Shown piece by piece: positions 55,950-64,000 of a DNA stretch of 64,000 nt (position 1 is its first letter; each line of letters begins with the position of its first letter). Source of the stretch: Shewanella japonica. GTDB lineage: Bacteria; Pseudomonadota; Gammaproteobacteria; Enterobacterales; Shewanellaceae. Position numbers and translations under genes: made by a program. Under the pieces are notes generated by a model. The model had not been told where the DNA came from and ran no database searches. It worked only from the letters and a program-made list of their open reading frames with translations. Location: positions 169,001 to 233,000 of the forward strand of contig NZ_CP020472.1 in NCBI RefSeq assembly GCF_002075795.1. The letters are read 5' to 3'.

Positions 55950-56503
55950 TAACCGACCCTCGACAATTTGAGCATTTTGCGCAAGTCGCTGATCATGGAT
56001 TTACCTTGCGCAATATTCTCTTCTTCGCCAGCAATACCTGGATATTGCATGACTAAGCTACCGAGGGGATCAACAATAATAAGCTGTTGCTTTTCCATCA
56101 TTGAAGTTAGCTGTGGGCTGGCTTGAGCGGTTGCAAAAGGCACATTTAAACTGGCTAAAATTTGGGTGTCACTGCCGTCTTGTAACAAAACAATAGGGCT
56201 GACACGATCTTGATGTTTACCCAATGCCACATGACTTTGATGTAAAACGTATAAACGTTGTTGGCATTGCTCAAGGCATTGTTTTGGCAGTAGATAAAGT
56301 AACTGCCACGACTGAGGCTGAGGGTTGTCCATTGATAAGCTCTGATAGCTTATTGAAGGCGAAATCAGTTGGCCTTTATTGGTCGCTGCACCATTATAAA
56401 GATCCATACTGAGCACGAGTTTGGCCATGGCTACGGGTAGAATAAATACCAACAGCAGTAAATAAAGCGTCTTGTTGCTCTTTGGTTTTGCTGGGGAGTT
56501 CAT
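55949..56503 (-). CDS. Cytochrome oxidase-associated membrane protein
   Basis: 184 aa. One N-terminal helix (about 11-30), then a periplasmic domain of thioredoxin type: QSWQLLYLLPKQCLEQCQQRLYVL has a C-x3-C pair as in SCO proteins, and LIIVDPLGSLVMQYPG fits the late strands. It is known only as a membrane protein encoded in the cox clusters of gammaproteobacteria, and could be a redox or copper helper for assembly. Overlaps ctaA by one base and lies 21 nt after surf1. Confidence 0.75.
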   Translation of the reverse strand: MNSPAKPKSNKTLYLLLLVFILPVAMAKLVLSMDLYNGAATNKGQLISPSISYQSLSMDNPQPQSWQLLYLLPKQCLEQCQQRLYVLHQSHVALGKHQDRVSPIVLLQDGSDTQILASLNVPFATAQASPQLTSMMEKQQLIIVDPLGSLVMQYPGIAGEEENIAQGKSMISDLRKMLKLSRVG

Positions 56504-56524
56504 ACTTGCTCCTCTTGTTACGAC

Positions 56525-57292
56525 TTATTTTGTTATAGGGTGTGTTGATTTCTTCAACGTTTTAAAACCAATCCATAGCATGAGCCCTAAAAAAACCGCT
56601 GCCATGGTGAACCATTGCAATGCATACCCTTGGTGTTTCTGTGCTGATAAGGGAATGGGTGTCCAAGGTTTTGCTAATGTCATTGTTGGAGTCACATCTG
56701 GCTGCAATACTGCCGGTGCCAGTTCGTGGCCTACTTTCTCTGCTAAGGCCACAAGGTTTAAATTTTGAAACCGAATCACTTCATGGTTATTCATTGAAAA
56801 TGTTTCGGCATATAGCGCTTCGCTTAATGGGTTTGTTTGTTTTTGATAGACCCGCCCTGTTAACTCATATGGCTGATTAGGCATGGGAGTCAGTGCTGGC
56901 AGAATACGTCTGTCTTTATTGGCGCCAACAAACCCTAGTTCAACCATTAACCAAGGTTGTGACTCAGACACCTTGACCAATTGATATGCGAGATAACCCA
57001 CTTGACCGTTATGAACTTGATTATCAAGTAATAAAATTTGTTCGCTGACTGCGATGGTATCGACAGTTAATCGGTAACCTGTCACAGGGTCATTGTTAGC
57101 TAAATTAAGTAAACTTTGGTAATCCAATGCGCTGGCGGCTTGTCGTTCAGCTAGCGTGGTTTGCCATGCTTGTTTGTACTCCGCTCTATCGAGTTGCCAT
57201 AAACCTAACTTGACCAAAATAGAAAACACACTCACAGTAACAAGCAGCAATAACCCAGTAGATAGTCGCCAGACTCGCAAAGGAGAGCCCAT
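56525..57292 (-). CDS. SURF1 family cytochrome oxidase assembly protein
   Basis: 255 aa from the ATG at 57292. Helix 1 (about 8-28, STGLLLLVTVSVFSILVK) is followed by LGLWQLDRAEYK, the periplasmic domain and helix 2 near the C-terminus (FTMAAVFLGLMLWIGF). SURF1 helps haem A insertion into subunit I. Start choice: the ATG at 57292 overlaps the ATG of the divergent small gene by two bases (CATG). Upstream candidates (to 57403) would run through that gene and have no ribosome site. The Shine-Dalgarno here is weak in any case. Confidence 0.88.
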   Translation of the reverse strand: MGSPLRVWRLSTGLLLLVTVSVFSILVKLGLWQLDRAEYKQAWQTTLAERQAASALDYQSLLNLANNDPVTGYRLTVDTIAVSEQILLLDNQVHNGQVGYLAYQLVKVSESQPWLMVELGFVGANKDRRILPALTPMPNQPYELTGRVYQKQTNPLSEALYAETFSMNNHEVIRFQNLNLVALAEKVGHELAPAVLQPDVTPTMTLAKPWTPIPLSAQKHQGYALQWFTMAAVFLGLMLWIGFKTLKKSTHPITK

Positions 57293-57518
57293 GGCAGCGT
57301 TAGATACCTTAGTTATTTTCAAGCTTGTATTAGTACTACTGCTTGTATTCATATTATTTAATTTAGCTAGAGCCTTGTTTATTATGGTTAAAGCTGAAAA
57401 CAAACAGCCAATGAGTCAATATTTGGGGCGACGCGTTATCTTTTCAGCTGTGGTGATGTTGTTATTGTTGCTGGCCCTAGGATTAGGCTGGGTAACACCT
57501 AACCCTAGGCCGTATTAG
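57291..57518 (+). CDS. DUF2909 small membrane protein
   Basis: 75 aa. Two membrane helices (about 8-28 and 48-66) joined by a short basic loop with QYLGRRVIFSAV. It matches the DUF2909 family, found in the cox clusters of gammaproteobacteria but read in the opposite direction, as here. The ATG at 57291 has GGAG 7 nt upstream, which is a much stronger signal than that of the divergent SURF1 gene. Function unknown; oxidase assembly is a guess from position. Confidence 0.8.
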   Translation: MAALDTLVIFKLVLVLLLVFILFNLARALFIMVKAENKQPMSQYLGRRVIFSAVVMLLLLLALGLGWVTPNPRPY

Positions 57519-57546
57519 CTCGCCTCTGTAGAGGTGAGCCATACTC

Positions 57547-58422
57547 TTAAATGACGTAGACAAAAATAAATAAGCATAACCAGACTACGTCGACAAAATG
57601 CCAGTACCAACTACCAGACTGGAAGGCAAAATGACTCTCAGGGGTAAAGTGGCCTTTGAGCACCCTAAAGAACAGAATAATCAAGAACACAGTCCCCAAT
57701 GTGACGTGCATACCGTGAAAACCCGTCAGTAAGAAGAAAGTGTTGCCGTAGATCCCTGATGATAGTGTCAGTCCCATTTCTTGATAGGCATGAATATATT
57801 CTTCAACTTGTAAAAATAAGAAGCCAATACCCAATAAGATGGTTAGTCCTAACCAGACTTTTAATGCCCCACGCTTAGACTTTTCAAGAGACACATGGGC
57901 AAAGTGTAAAGTGACTGACGATGCAAGTAATATCAGGGTGTTGTATAGGGGTAACCCTGTCCAAGGCATCGCTTCAGTCGTGGTGCCATCAGGTGTTTTA
58001 GTGAGTGGCCACATGGCCTCAAAAGTCGGCCAAAGCACTTCATGGGTCATGGCATTGTTTGAAGCACCACCTAACCACGGAATAGCGACCATTCGTGCGT
58101 AAAATAGTGCGCCAAAGAAGGCGCCGAAGAACATAATTTCAGAGAAAATAAACCAGCTCATTCCTTGTCTAAAAGAACGATCCATCTGCGCTGAATATAA
58201 GCCAGACATTGATTCATCAATGACGTTTTTAAACCAACCAAACAGCATAAAAATGATGACTGCGATACCAGCCACGAGGATATAGCCGCCCGATGTTTCT
58301 TCGGTGGCGAGTTGTTGTACGTACGAACCTGCGCCAAAAGCAATCAGGAATAACCCAATAGCGCCAATGATGGGCCAGGCACTTTGCGCTGGCACGTAAT
58401 AAGTTTCATGTTTTGTTGTCAT
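57547..58422 (-). CDS. coxC: Cytochrome c oxidase subunit III
   Basis: 291 aa with seven predicted membrane helices. The start MTTKHETYYVPAQSAWPIIG, the segment SEIMFFGAFFGALFYARM and the C-terminal FHGMHVTLGTVFL and WHFVDVVWLCLFIFVYVI are those of subunit III of the aa3 family. It binds no metal but stabilises subunit I. Its ATG overlaps the ctaG stop by four bases. Confidence 0.95.
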   Translation of the reverse strand: MTTKHETYYVPAQSAWPIIGAIGLFLIAFGAGSYVQQLATEETSGGYILVAGIAVIIFMLFGWFKNVIDESMSGLYSAQMDRSFRQGMSWFIFSEIMFFGAFFGALFYARMVAIPWLGGASNNAMTHEVLWPTFEAMWPLTKTPDGTTTEAMPWTGLPLYNTLILLASSVTLHFAHVSLEKSKRGALKVWLGLTILLGIGFLFLQVEEYIHAYQEMGLTLSSGIYGNTFFLLTGFHGMHVTLGTVFLIILFFRVLKGHFTPESHFAFQSGSWYWHFVDVVWLCLFIFVYVI

Positions 58423-58982
58423 CTTGCTGCTCCTTGCTCTATGGCCGCAGTTTGTTTGTCTGTGATGTCATAGAGGGTATAAGAGAGAGTCAAAGTTTTA
58501 ATGGAATCGGGTAAGTCAGGATCCACATAAAAGATTAATGGCAGTTCAGCATCAGCCTTTGCAGCTAGGGGCTGTTGATTAAAACAGAAGCATTCCGTTT
58601 TATTGAAATATGCAGCGCCTTGGCCAGGCGATACCGAGGGTATCGCTTGGCCTACAAGAGGTTTAGCAGAAAGGTTTTTTGCTAAAAATGCAGTGCGAGT
58701 TAGCTCACCTGGATGAACCTGTATTCGGTTCACTTTGGGGCCAAACTCCCATGGCATACTGCCTTGCACTTGGGCGATAAATTCAATAGTAATGGTGCGT
58801 TCTTTATCAACGACCACCGCTTCATAACGACTTGCTGTACCTTGAGGCTTTCCGTTAATGCCTAAGGTTTCGCAAAGCACGTCATAAAGCGGTACCAGCG
58901 CAAAACCAAAGCCGAACATACCTATTGATCCTAATACCAGACCTATAAGTAAGTTACGGTTTGATTTTGTTGGCTGGCTCAT
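58419..58982 (-). CDS. ctaG: Cytochrome c oxidase assembly protein CtaG/COX11
   Basis: 187 aa. N-terminal helix (about 10-31), periplasmic immunoglobulin-like domain with the copper motif CFCFNQQPL. It delivers copper to the Cu-B site of subunit I. It lies 1 nt after the coxA stop and overlaps coxC, hence strong coupling. Confidence 0.94.
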   Translation of the reverse strand: MSQPTKSNRNLLIGLVLGSIGMFGFGFALVPLYDVLCETLGINGKPQGTASRYEAVVVDKERTITIEFIAQVQGSMPWEFGPKVNRIQVHPGELTRTAFLAKNLSAKPLVGQAIPSVSPGQGAAYFNKTECFCFNQQPLAAKADAELPLIFYVDPDLPDSIKTLTLSYTLYDITDKQTAAIEQGAAR

Positions 58983-58983
58983 A

Positions 58984-60600
58984 TCACTTCACCTCTGGTG
59001 GTGTGGTGAATGAATGGTAAGGTGCTGGGCTGGCAATGGTCCACTCCAGTCCTTCAGCGCCTTCCCAAGGTTTATCAGCCGCTTTCTCGCCACCTTTGAC
59101 ACATTTAATCACTACGGCTAAGAAAATTAGCTGTGATAAGCCAAATGCGAACCCGCCGATTGAGACAATTTGATTAATATCAGCAAATTGAATGGCGTAA
59201 TCTGGAATTCGGCGAGGCATGCCTGCTAATCCTAAAAAGTGCATCGGGAAAAACAGCACATTGACTGAAATCACGCTACACCAAAAATGCCAGCGCCCTA
59301 GGGTTTCGCTATACATATGGCCAGTCCATTTTGGTAACCAATAATAGGCAGCAGCCATAATAGAGAACACCGCTCCAGTCACCAGTACATAGTGGAAATG
59401 CGCCACCACGAAATAAGTATCATGGTATTGGAAATCAGCAGGTGTTATCGCCAGCATCAATCCTGAAAAACCACCAATGGTAAAGAGAATAATAAAGGCA
59501 ATCGCAAATAACATAGGGGTTTCGAACGTGATTGAACCACGCCACATCGTTGCTACCCAGTTAAATACTTTTACTCCTGTCGGCACCGCAATTAACATGG
59601 TGCAGTACATGAAAAACAGTTCAGCAAATACTGGCATCCCTGTGGTAAACATGTGATGCGCCCAAACCAAGAAGGATAAAATCGCAATACTGGACGTGGC
59701 GTAAACCATCGAAGCGTAGCCAAACAACTTTTTACGACTAAAGGTTGGAATAATGGCCGAGATAATCCCGAACGAAGGCAAAATCATGATGTAGACTTCA
59801 GGGTGACCGAAGAACCAGAAAATATGCTGGAACATGACGGGATCACCGCCACCTGCGGCATCAAAGAAACTGGTACCAAAGTATTTATCGGTTAATACCA
59901 TGGTAACCGCACCTGCAAGTACGGGCATCACCGCAATCAGCAAGAATGCAGTAATGAGCCATGTCCATACAAATAATGGCAACTTCATCCAAGTCATGCC
60001 TGGTGCACGCATATTAACAATGGTCACGACCACGTTAATTGCGCCCATAATCGAACTGATCCCCATGATATGCACCGAGAAAACAAATAGTGCAGTGCTA
60101 TCAGGGCTATAGGTAGTTGATAGCGGTGCATAGAAAGTCCAGCCAAAGTTAGGGCCGCCGCCTTCCATAAACAGCGAACTCAACAGAATCGCGAAGGCAA
60201 ATGGTAAGATCCAAAAGCTCCAGTTATTCATTCGAGGCAGTGCCATATCAGGTGCACCAATCATCATTGGGATCAGCCAGTTGGCTAACCCTGTGAAGGC
60301 AGGCATGACGGCACCAAATACCATAATAAGACCGTGTACTGTGGTCATTTGGTTAAAGAAGTTAGGGTCAACTAACTGTAAGCCTGGCTGAAATAGTTCT
60401 GCGCGAATGACCATTGCCATCGCACCACCAGTGAGGAACATAATAAAACTGAACCATAAATACATAGAACCAATGTCTTTATGGTTAGTGGTTAATATCC
60501 AGCGCATGATGCCTTTTGGCGCGCCATGATGGTGTTCATCATGGCCGTCATGAGAATGTTCATCATGAGCTGGGGTAGTATCTTGTGTAATTGTGCTCAT
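58984..60600 (-). CDS. coxA: Cytochrome c oxidase subunit I
   Basis: 538 aa, haem-copper oxidase family A, 12 helices. Recognisable are the low-spin haem ligand region [16 protein letters not shown], the Cu-B/cross-linked His-Tyr site [15 protein letters not shown], the two His in WAHHMFTTG and the late [14 protein letters not shown]. The His-rich N-terminus ([17 protein letters not shown]) may bind copper or other metals. It contains the D- and K-channel patterns of the aa3 type. Read from coxB with 9 nt between. Confidence 0.96.
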   Translation of the reverse strand: MSTITQDTTPAHDEHSHDGHDEHHHGAPKGIMRWILTTNHKDIGSMYLWFSFIMFLTGGAMAMVIRAELFQPGLQLVDPNFFNQMTTVHGLIMVFGAVMPAFTGLANWLIPMMIGAPDMALPRMNNWSFWILPFAFAILLSSLFMEGGGPNFGWTFYAPLSTTYSPDSTALFVFSVHIMGISSIMGAINVVVTIVNMRAPGMTWMKLPLFVWTWLITAFLLIAVMPVLAGAVTMVLTDKYFGTSFFDAAGGGDPVMFQHIFWFFGHPEVYIMILPSFGIISAIIPTFSRKKLFGYASMVYATSSIAILSFLVWAHHMFTTGMPVFAELFFMYCTMLIAVPTGVKVFNWVATMWRGSITFETPMLFAIAFIILFTIGGFSGLMLAITPADFQYHDTYFVVAHFHYVLVTGAVFSIMAAAYYWLPKWTGHMYSETLGRWHFWCSVISVNVLFFPMHFLGLAGMPRRIPDYAIQFADINQIVSIGGFAFGLSQLIFLAVVIKCVKGGEKAADKPWEGAEGLEWTIASPAPYHSFTTPPEVK

Positions 60601-60609
60601 CTGTATCCC

Positions 60610-62178
60610 TTACTTTCCATGACCAACAACATCGGTGGCTTGAACAGCATCACCAGTATTATTTCCCCAAGCATTTCGCTCATACGTCACAACAGCTGCG
60701 AGTTGCTGTGGTGAGAGTATGGAGCTAAATCCTTGCATTGCTGTACCAGGTTGGCCATTGATAACCACTTCAAGGTGTCCTTCAACAGGGCCCATGACTA
60801 ACGGACTGCCCACTAACGCAGGGAATGCGCCAGGTAAACCTGTACCAGCGGCTTGGTGACATGCAGCACAGCTGCTGAGGTAAACTTGCTCACCCATTGC
60901 CATCAGTTCATCCATAGATAAGTCATCCATAACAACGTCAGGTGTTGCTTCTTCAACGACGTCAGCAACCACTTGTTCTACCTCAGGTTGTGTCGCTGGT
61001 AATTCAGCAGGCAAAGTGACAGGCGTTGGCTTATCACTTGCTGAGCTTGCATCGCTAGGTGCCCCACCTGAGTTCACATCTGCAGCTTGAACCACATCAC
61101 CAGAATCATTACCCCAAGCGTTTCGCTCGTAGGTCACAACAGCTGCAATTTCTGTTGCAGTAAGCTGTTTCGCGAAGGCTTGCATAGCAGTACCAGGCTG
61201 GCCGTTGACGACAATATCAATGTGGCCAGCAACTGACCCTTTAATGATTGGACTGCCGATAAGAGACGGGAATACACCAGGTAGTCCTGCACCATTTGGT
61301 TGGTGACAAGCGGCGCATCGGCCCATGTAAACTTGTTCACCTTGAGCCATCAACTCATCAAAGGTCAAGGTTTGCGACAGTGACGCTTCGGCCGCGGCTT
61401 TTGCATCAGCAGTTAGTTGTTTTTGATCTTTTAGCCATTGCTCAAAGTCTGCTTCAGAAACGGCTTCAACTACCACCGGCATGAATCCGTGGTCTTTACC
61501 ACACAACTCAGCACATTGACCTCGGTAGGTACCAACCTTATCAATCTTGGTCCAAGCTTCATTAATAAAACCTGGGTTAGCATCTTTTTTCACCGCAAAT
61601 GCAGGAACCCACCAAGAGTGAATCACATCATCTGAAGTCATTAAAAAGCGTACTTTACGATTGATTGGCAGAACGAGGGGCTTATCGACTTCTAGTAGGT
61701 AAGTTTCAGTTTTCGTTTCTGTCCCAGTAATTTGATCGGCAGGGGTGGAAAGTAAACTGTAAAACTCGACGTCTTCATTAAAATAGCTGTAATGCCATTT
61801 CCATTGAGAGCCGGTTACTTTGATAGTTAACTCCGCATCACTTGGGTCTTCCATAGCAATGAGGGTTTTTGTGGCAGGAATTGCCATACCAATGAGGATA
61901 AGAAACGGCACGACAGTCCATGCTATTTCCACTTTGGTACTATCATGGAAATCAGCAGGTACTGCACCCTTTGATTTTCTATGATAAATCATGGAGTAAA
62001 TCATGATTCCAAATACCACAACACCAATAGCACAACAGATATAAAGAATGATCATATGGAGGTCGTAAACCTTACCACTGATCTCTGTTACCCCTTGGGT
62101 CATGTTAAGCGGCATATCAGCCGCTGCAAGTGGCACTGCAAAAAACAGCACCATTAATCCATACAACAATCGCTTCAC
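60610..62178 (-). CDS. coxB: Cytochrome c oxidase subunit II with two cytochrome c domains
   Basis: 522 aa. Signal peptide, two helices (about 42-62 and 88-105), the Cu-A domain with ligands H187, C222, E224, C226, H230 and M233 (RGQCAELCGKDHGFMP), then two tandem cytochrome c domains with haem sites C288/C291/H292 and C437/C440/H441 (both CAACH). Each c domain is about 95 residues, separated by a Pro/Ala/Ser/Val linker, and they are clearly duplicates (LPGxFPxLxGSP, NGQPGTAMQ, AAVVTYERNAWGN). Ordinary caa3 subunit II has one c domain. First gene of the cox operon. Confidence 0.95.
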   Translation of the reverse strand: MKRLLYGLMVLFFAVPLAAADMPLNMTQGVTEISGKVYDLHMIILYICCAIGVVVFGIMIYSMIYHRKSKGAVPADFHDSTKVEIAWTVVPFLILIGMAIPATKTLIAMEDPSDAELTIKVTGSQWKWHYSYFNEDVEFYSLLSTPADQITGTETKTETYLLEVDKPLVLPINRKVRFLMTSDDVIHSWWVPAFAVKKDANPGFINEAWTKIDKVGTYRGQCAELCGKDHGFMPVVVEAVSEADFEQWLKDQKQLTADAKAAAEASLSQTLTFDELMAQGEQVYMGRCAACHQPNGAGLPGVFPSLIGSPIIKGSVAGHIDIVVNGQPGTAMQAFAKQLTATEIAAVVTYERNAWGNDSGDVVQAADVNSGGAPSDASSASDKPTPVTLPAELPATQPEVEQVVADVVEEATPDVVMDDLSMDELMAMGEQVYLSSCAACHQAAGTGLPGAFPALVGSPLVMGPVEGHLEVVINGQPGTAMQGFSSILSPQQLAAVVTYERNAWGNNTGDAVQATDVVGHGK

Positions 62179-62526
62179 AAGACTACTCCTCTGCCAATTG
62201 CGATTTGCAATAACAACAAGGAAAAGTCACACAGTAATACTCTGCTCTATGCAAACTTTTCTATTCCCGAAAAAGTTTGATCACTTCAAAGTACACGGTG
62301 GCAGTGAGTATTAATACTCGATTATTCTATTGGGTTTTGGTGGCCACACTTGTACCTAATACTGAACTTTTCAATTCTTAAATTGACGCTTTTTATTCAA
62401 GGCTTTCTATACCGCATGGTACCAGCACAATCTTTACAGCGTTTTATCACTTATGTTCATTTTTACCACTAAGAGAGGTCAATAAATGTTACTCCCTTGT
62501 TAACTACATTACTTGGAGATTAAATA

Positions 62527-62540
62527 TTGATCAAGATCAC
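62527..62540. promoter_or_regulatory. FNR/EtrA-like site between cox and sulA
   Basis: TTGATCAAGATCAC matches TTGAT-N4-ATCAA at nine of ten positions. It lies about 350 bp upstream of coxB and downstream of sulA, so only the cox operon can be the target; the distance is large and makes the call tentative. Confidence 0.4.
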
Positions 62541-62572
62541 TTTATCATCTAATTTGCTGAAAAAAGGCGCAA

Positions 62573-62606
62573 AAAAAAGCCCGTCACCGAAATGAAGGGC
62601 TTTTTT
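62573..62606 (-). terminator. Terminator of lexA-sulA
   Basis: 10-bp stem AAAAAAGCCC/GGGCTTTTTT around a loop with an additional TCA/TGA pairing; in the leftward sense it ends in TTTTTT, 13 bp after sulA. Confidence 0.85.
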
Positions 62607-62618
62607 AGCAAATAGACT

Positions 62619-63125
62619 TTAGTGAAATGCAGATAAATTCAATTGGGTTGCAGCCACAGGATTACTGGCGTTTAATTGGTCATCACGTAAGTGAGTATTT
62701 ACATCTTCAATAATGACACCTTGCGCTAAGGCGCTTTTAGCGACTAATTGAATGCGACGATTATCACGAGCATCTAATGGGGTTGTCCATGTAATCACTG
62801 CGCTGGATGTACCACTTGTGAGTGCTTTTTCCATTGCCCAAAGTGTTTCGACTTCATCTTTAGTGTGAACCAGTAATACACGGTCCATTCTGACATTGGC
62901 GTTCGCTAGAATTTGTTTGTAACCAATGTGAGGCGGATTAATCAGTACAATCCATCGCCCTTGTTGACTTAATACGGCTAACTGGCCGCATAGCTGAGTT
63001 AATTCAGTTAACCCTTGGTTAGCTGTTTGTTTGGTTTCGATACCTTGCTTTACTGGCGCAGCTGCTGATGCCATGTCCATCCATAAACCTGGGTGACGTG
63101 GTGCATTACCTATTAATGTGTTCAT
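62619..63125 (-). CDS. sulA: SulA cell division inhibitor
   Basis: 168 aa. The central region (about 55-120) has the RecA-like strand and loop pattern of Sul[42 protein letters not shown] and SSAVITW. SulA binds FtsZ and halts division during SOS. The ATG at 63125 overlaps the lexA stop (ATGA) and has a strong GGAGG 5 nt upstream; a TTG two codons earlier is less likely. It is cotranscribed with lexA, as in other Shewanella and Pseudomonas. Confidence 0.9.
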   Translation of the reverse strand: MNTLIGNAPRHPGLWMDMASAAAPVKQGIETKQTANQGLTELTQLCGQLAVLSQQGRWIVLINPPHIGYKQILANANVRMDRVLLVHTKDEVETLWAMEKALTSGTSSAVITWTTPLDARDNRRIQLVAKSALAQGVIIEDVNTHLRDDQLNASNPVAATQLNLSAFH

Positions 63126-63739
63126 AACCAACCTCCATTACGGATAACGCCAACAGCGAGCCCTTCAATCGTAAGGCTTTGGCATGTTAAATCGACTTTT
63201 ATCGGCGAGTACTGCTCGTTTTCTGCATGCAGATAAACAACGTTGCCTTTCTTTTCAAAACGCTTCACGGTGACATCATCATCAACACGGGCAACAACGA
63301 CTTGACCATTTTTAGCTTGCTGCATTTTGTGAACCGCTAATAAGTCGCCTTCAATAATGCCAATATCCTTCATACTGTCGCCACGAACACGTAGTAAGAA
63401 ATTAGCATTGGGTTTAAACATTTCAGGATCAACTTGAAAGTATTGTTCAACATGTTCTAACGCCAAAATTGGTTCACCAGCCGCAACCTGACCAATCAGT
63501 GGTAAGCCTTCTTCGACTTCCTCTTCTTCTTGGACCATACGGATACCGCGAGAGGTACCTGGAATAATTTCAATGCAACCTTTTTTAGCGAGTGCTTTTA
63601 AATGTTCTTCTGCAGCATTAGCACTTTTAAAGCCTAATCTAGTGGCAATTTCTGCACGAGTTGGTGGCATACCTGTCTCGGCAATATTGCATTTAATTAA
63701 TTCTAGAATTTCAGCTTGTCGTGGCGTTAAAGGTCTCAT
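63122..63739 (-). CDS. lexA: LexA, SOS repressor
   Basis: 205 aa. The N-terminal winged helix (about 1-65) contains [21 protein letters not shown]; the C-terminal S24 protease domain has the Ala87-Gly88 self-cleavage site (QVAAGEP), catalytic S122 (GDSMKD) and K159 (VTVKRF). RecA-filament binding triggers cleavage. Two adjacent SOS boxes upstream give autoregulation of lexA-sulA. Confidence 0.97.
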   Translation of the reverse strand: MRPLTPRQAEILELIKCNIAETGMPPTRAEIATRLGFKSANAAEEHLKALAKKGCIEIIPGTSRGIRMVQEEEEVEEGLPLIGQVAAGEPILALEHVEQYFQVDPEMFKPNANFLLRVRGDSMKDIGIIEGDLLAVHKMQQAKNGQVVVARVDDDVTVKRFEKKGNVVYLHAENEQYSPIKVDLTCQSLTIEGLAVGVIRNGGWL

Positions 63740-63747
63740 GTTGATTC

Positions 63748-63763
63748 CTGTTTTTTTATACAG
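63748..63763. promoter_or_regulatory. SOS box 1 of lexA
   Basis: CTGTTTTTTTATACAG: exact CTGT-N8-ACAG, only 9 bp before the lexA ATG. Confidence 0.92.
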
Positions 63764-63766
63764 TGA

Positions 63767-63782
63767 CTGTCATTATATACAG
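63767..63782. promoter_or_regulatory. SOS box 2 of lexA
   Basis: CTGTCATTATATACAG: exact CTGT-N8-ACAG. It lies 19 bp from box 1 (start to start), so two LexA dimers can bind side by side, as in E. coli lexA. Confidence 0.92.
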
Positions 63783-63966
63783 TATCTTTGGTCGCGCAAG
63801 TATTAACCAACATTTTTTGATGATAAAGCAATAGATATGAATTTTTATCGAAGTTTTTAGTTATTTAAAGATAATTAAATCAGTGGTTTATTTTTTTTGT
63901 GGGGCGTCGGTAAATTAGTGTGTTTTATTATTGATGACTCAAGTGAATAAGCCAAAAAGTACTGGA

Positions 63967-63986
63967 TACCGTCTATTTATACAGTA
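63967..63986. promoter_or_regulatory. SOS-like box at the right edge
   Basis: TACCGTCTATTTATACAGTA agrees with the 20-bp E. coli consensus at 17 positions; the CTGT half is CCGT. It is more than 200 bp from lexA, and a further CTGT follows it at 63987. The target is probably a gene starting beyond the window. The rest of 63783-63966 shows no structure. Confidence 0.55.
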
Positions 63987-64000
63987 CTGTACCTAAATGT

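Larger units (their letters stand above)
62179..62618. other. 440-bp spacer, cox operon promoter region and sulA terminator
   Basis: Contains the cox promoter region next to coxB, an FNR/EtrA-like site at 62527 and the sulA terminator at 62573. No coding potential beyond short chance frames. Confidence 0.5.

Noticed and set aside
59834..60112. Rightward 92-codon frame opposite coxA
   Set aside because: Shadow of a highly conserved coding region; no ribosome site and no domain.
1..64000. CRISPR arrays, restriction-modification, toxin-antitoxin or prophage modules
   Set aside because: Looked for and not found; the window is largely core chromosome with small accessory parts.

Overview
This window is a chromosomal segment of a marine-type gammaproteobacterium, almost certainly Shewanella. 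The main reasons are a dmsEFABGH-type extracellular respiration operon with a decaheme MtrA-like protein and an MtrB-like porin, a hugA/hugX/hugZ haem-uptake locus divergent from tonB-exbB-exbD, and a cytochrome c oxidase operon whose subunit II carries cytochrome c domains. Base composition is moderate to AT-rich. No rRNA, tRNA, CRISPR array or prophage was seen. The genus call is made from memory of gene order, without a database search.

Layout. 1-5.9 kb: haem/iron uptake (5' end of a haem-binding protein gene, exbD, exbB and tonB leftward; hugA, hugX, hugZ rightward) around a Fur-type site. 6.2-8.1 kb: a chemoreceptor with an amino-acid-type dCache sensor. 8.4-12.4 kb: a RibD/DHFR-like reductase, an ArsR/ArsP-like pair with two matching operators, a small secreted protein, a LysR regulator and a DUF2937 protein. 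12.6-14.5 kb: peroxiredoxin and flavohaemoprotein Hmp, with FNR/EtrA-like and NsrR-like sites in front of hmp. 14.6-18.3 kb: envZ/ompR, a secreted orphan and greB. 18.4-27.1 kb: the dms-type operon (leftward) and a divergent AraC-type regulator. 27.5-37.5 kb: tex, an orphan periplasmic binding protein, a Q-rich protein, bioH, a ComF/GntX protein, a membrane protein, an M14 peptidase and nfuA. 37.7-48.8 kb: an orphan pilin, a PepSY protein/TonB-receptor pair with Fur-type sites, two tandem S9 peptidases, a MATE exporter and a polysaccharide deacetylase. 48.8-49.4 kb: a non-coding element with long imperfect inverted termini. 49.6-53.1 kb: two BOF (YgiW-like) proteins flanking a QseBC-like two-component system. 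53.3-62.2 kb: cytochrome c oxidase structural and assembly genes. 62.6-64 kb: lexA-sulA with tandem SOS boxes.

How the genes work together. TonB/ExbB/ExbD energise HugA (haem) and probably the second receptor at 40.1 kb; HugX and HugZ handle imported haem. In the dms operon, DmsE and DmsF would carry electrons across the outer membrane to the lipoprotein reductase DmsA and its FeS partner DmsB, with DmsG as chaperone. The cox operon contains an almost complete assembly set (CtaG, SURF1, CtaA, CyoE, SCO1).

Most interesting observations: (i) the BOF/two-component cluster, where both BOF genes have the same promoter architecture, a direct repeat CTTCAC-N5-CTTCAC followed 11 bp later by a -10 hexamer; (ii) envZ has no ATG, GTG or TTG at its homology-supported start and probably uses ATT; (iii) the TonB membrane helix has Gln at the position of E. 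coli His20; (iv) a terminator-like hairpin splits dmsEFAB from dmsGH; (v) a 551-bp MITE-like element; (vi) overlapping palindromes including a Fur-like box in a gene-free region before tex.
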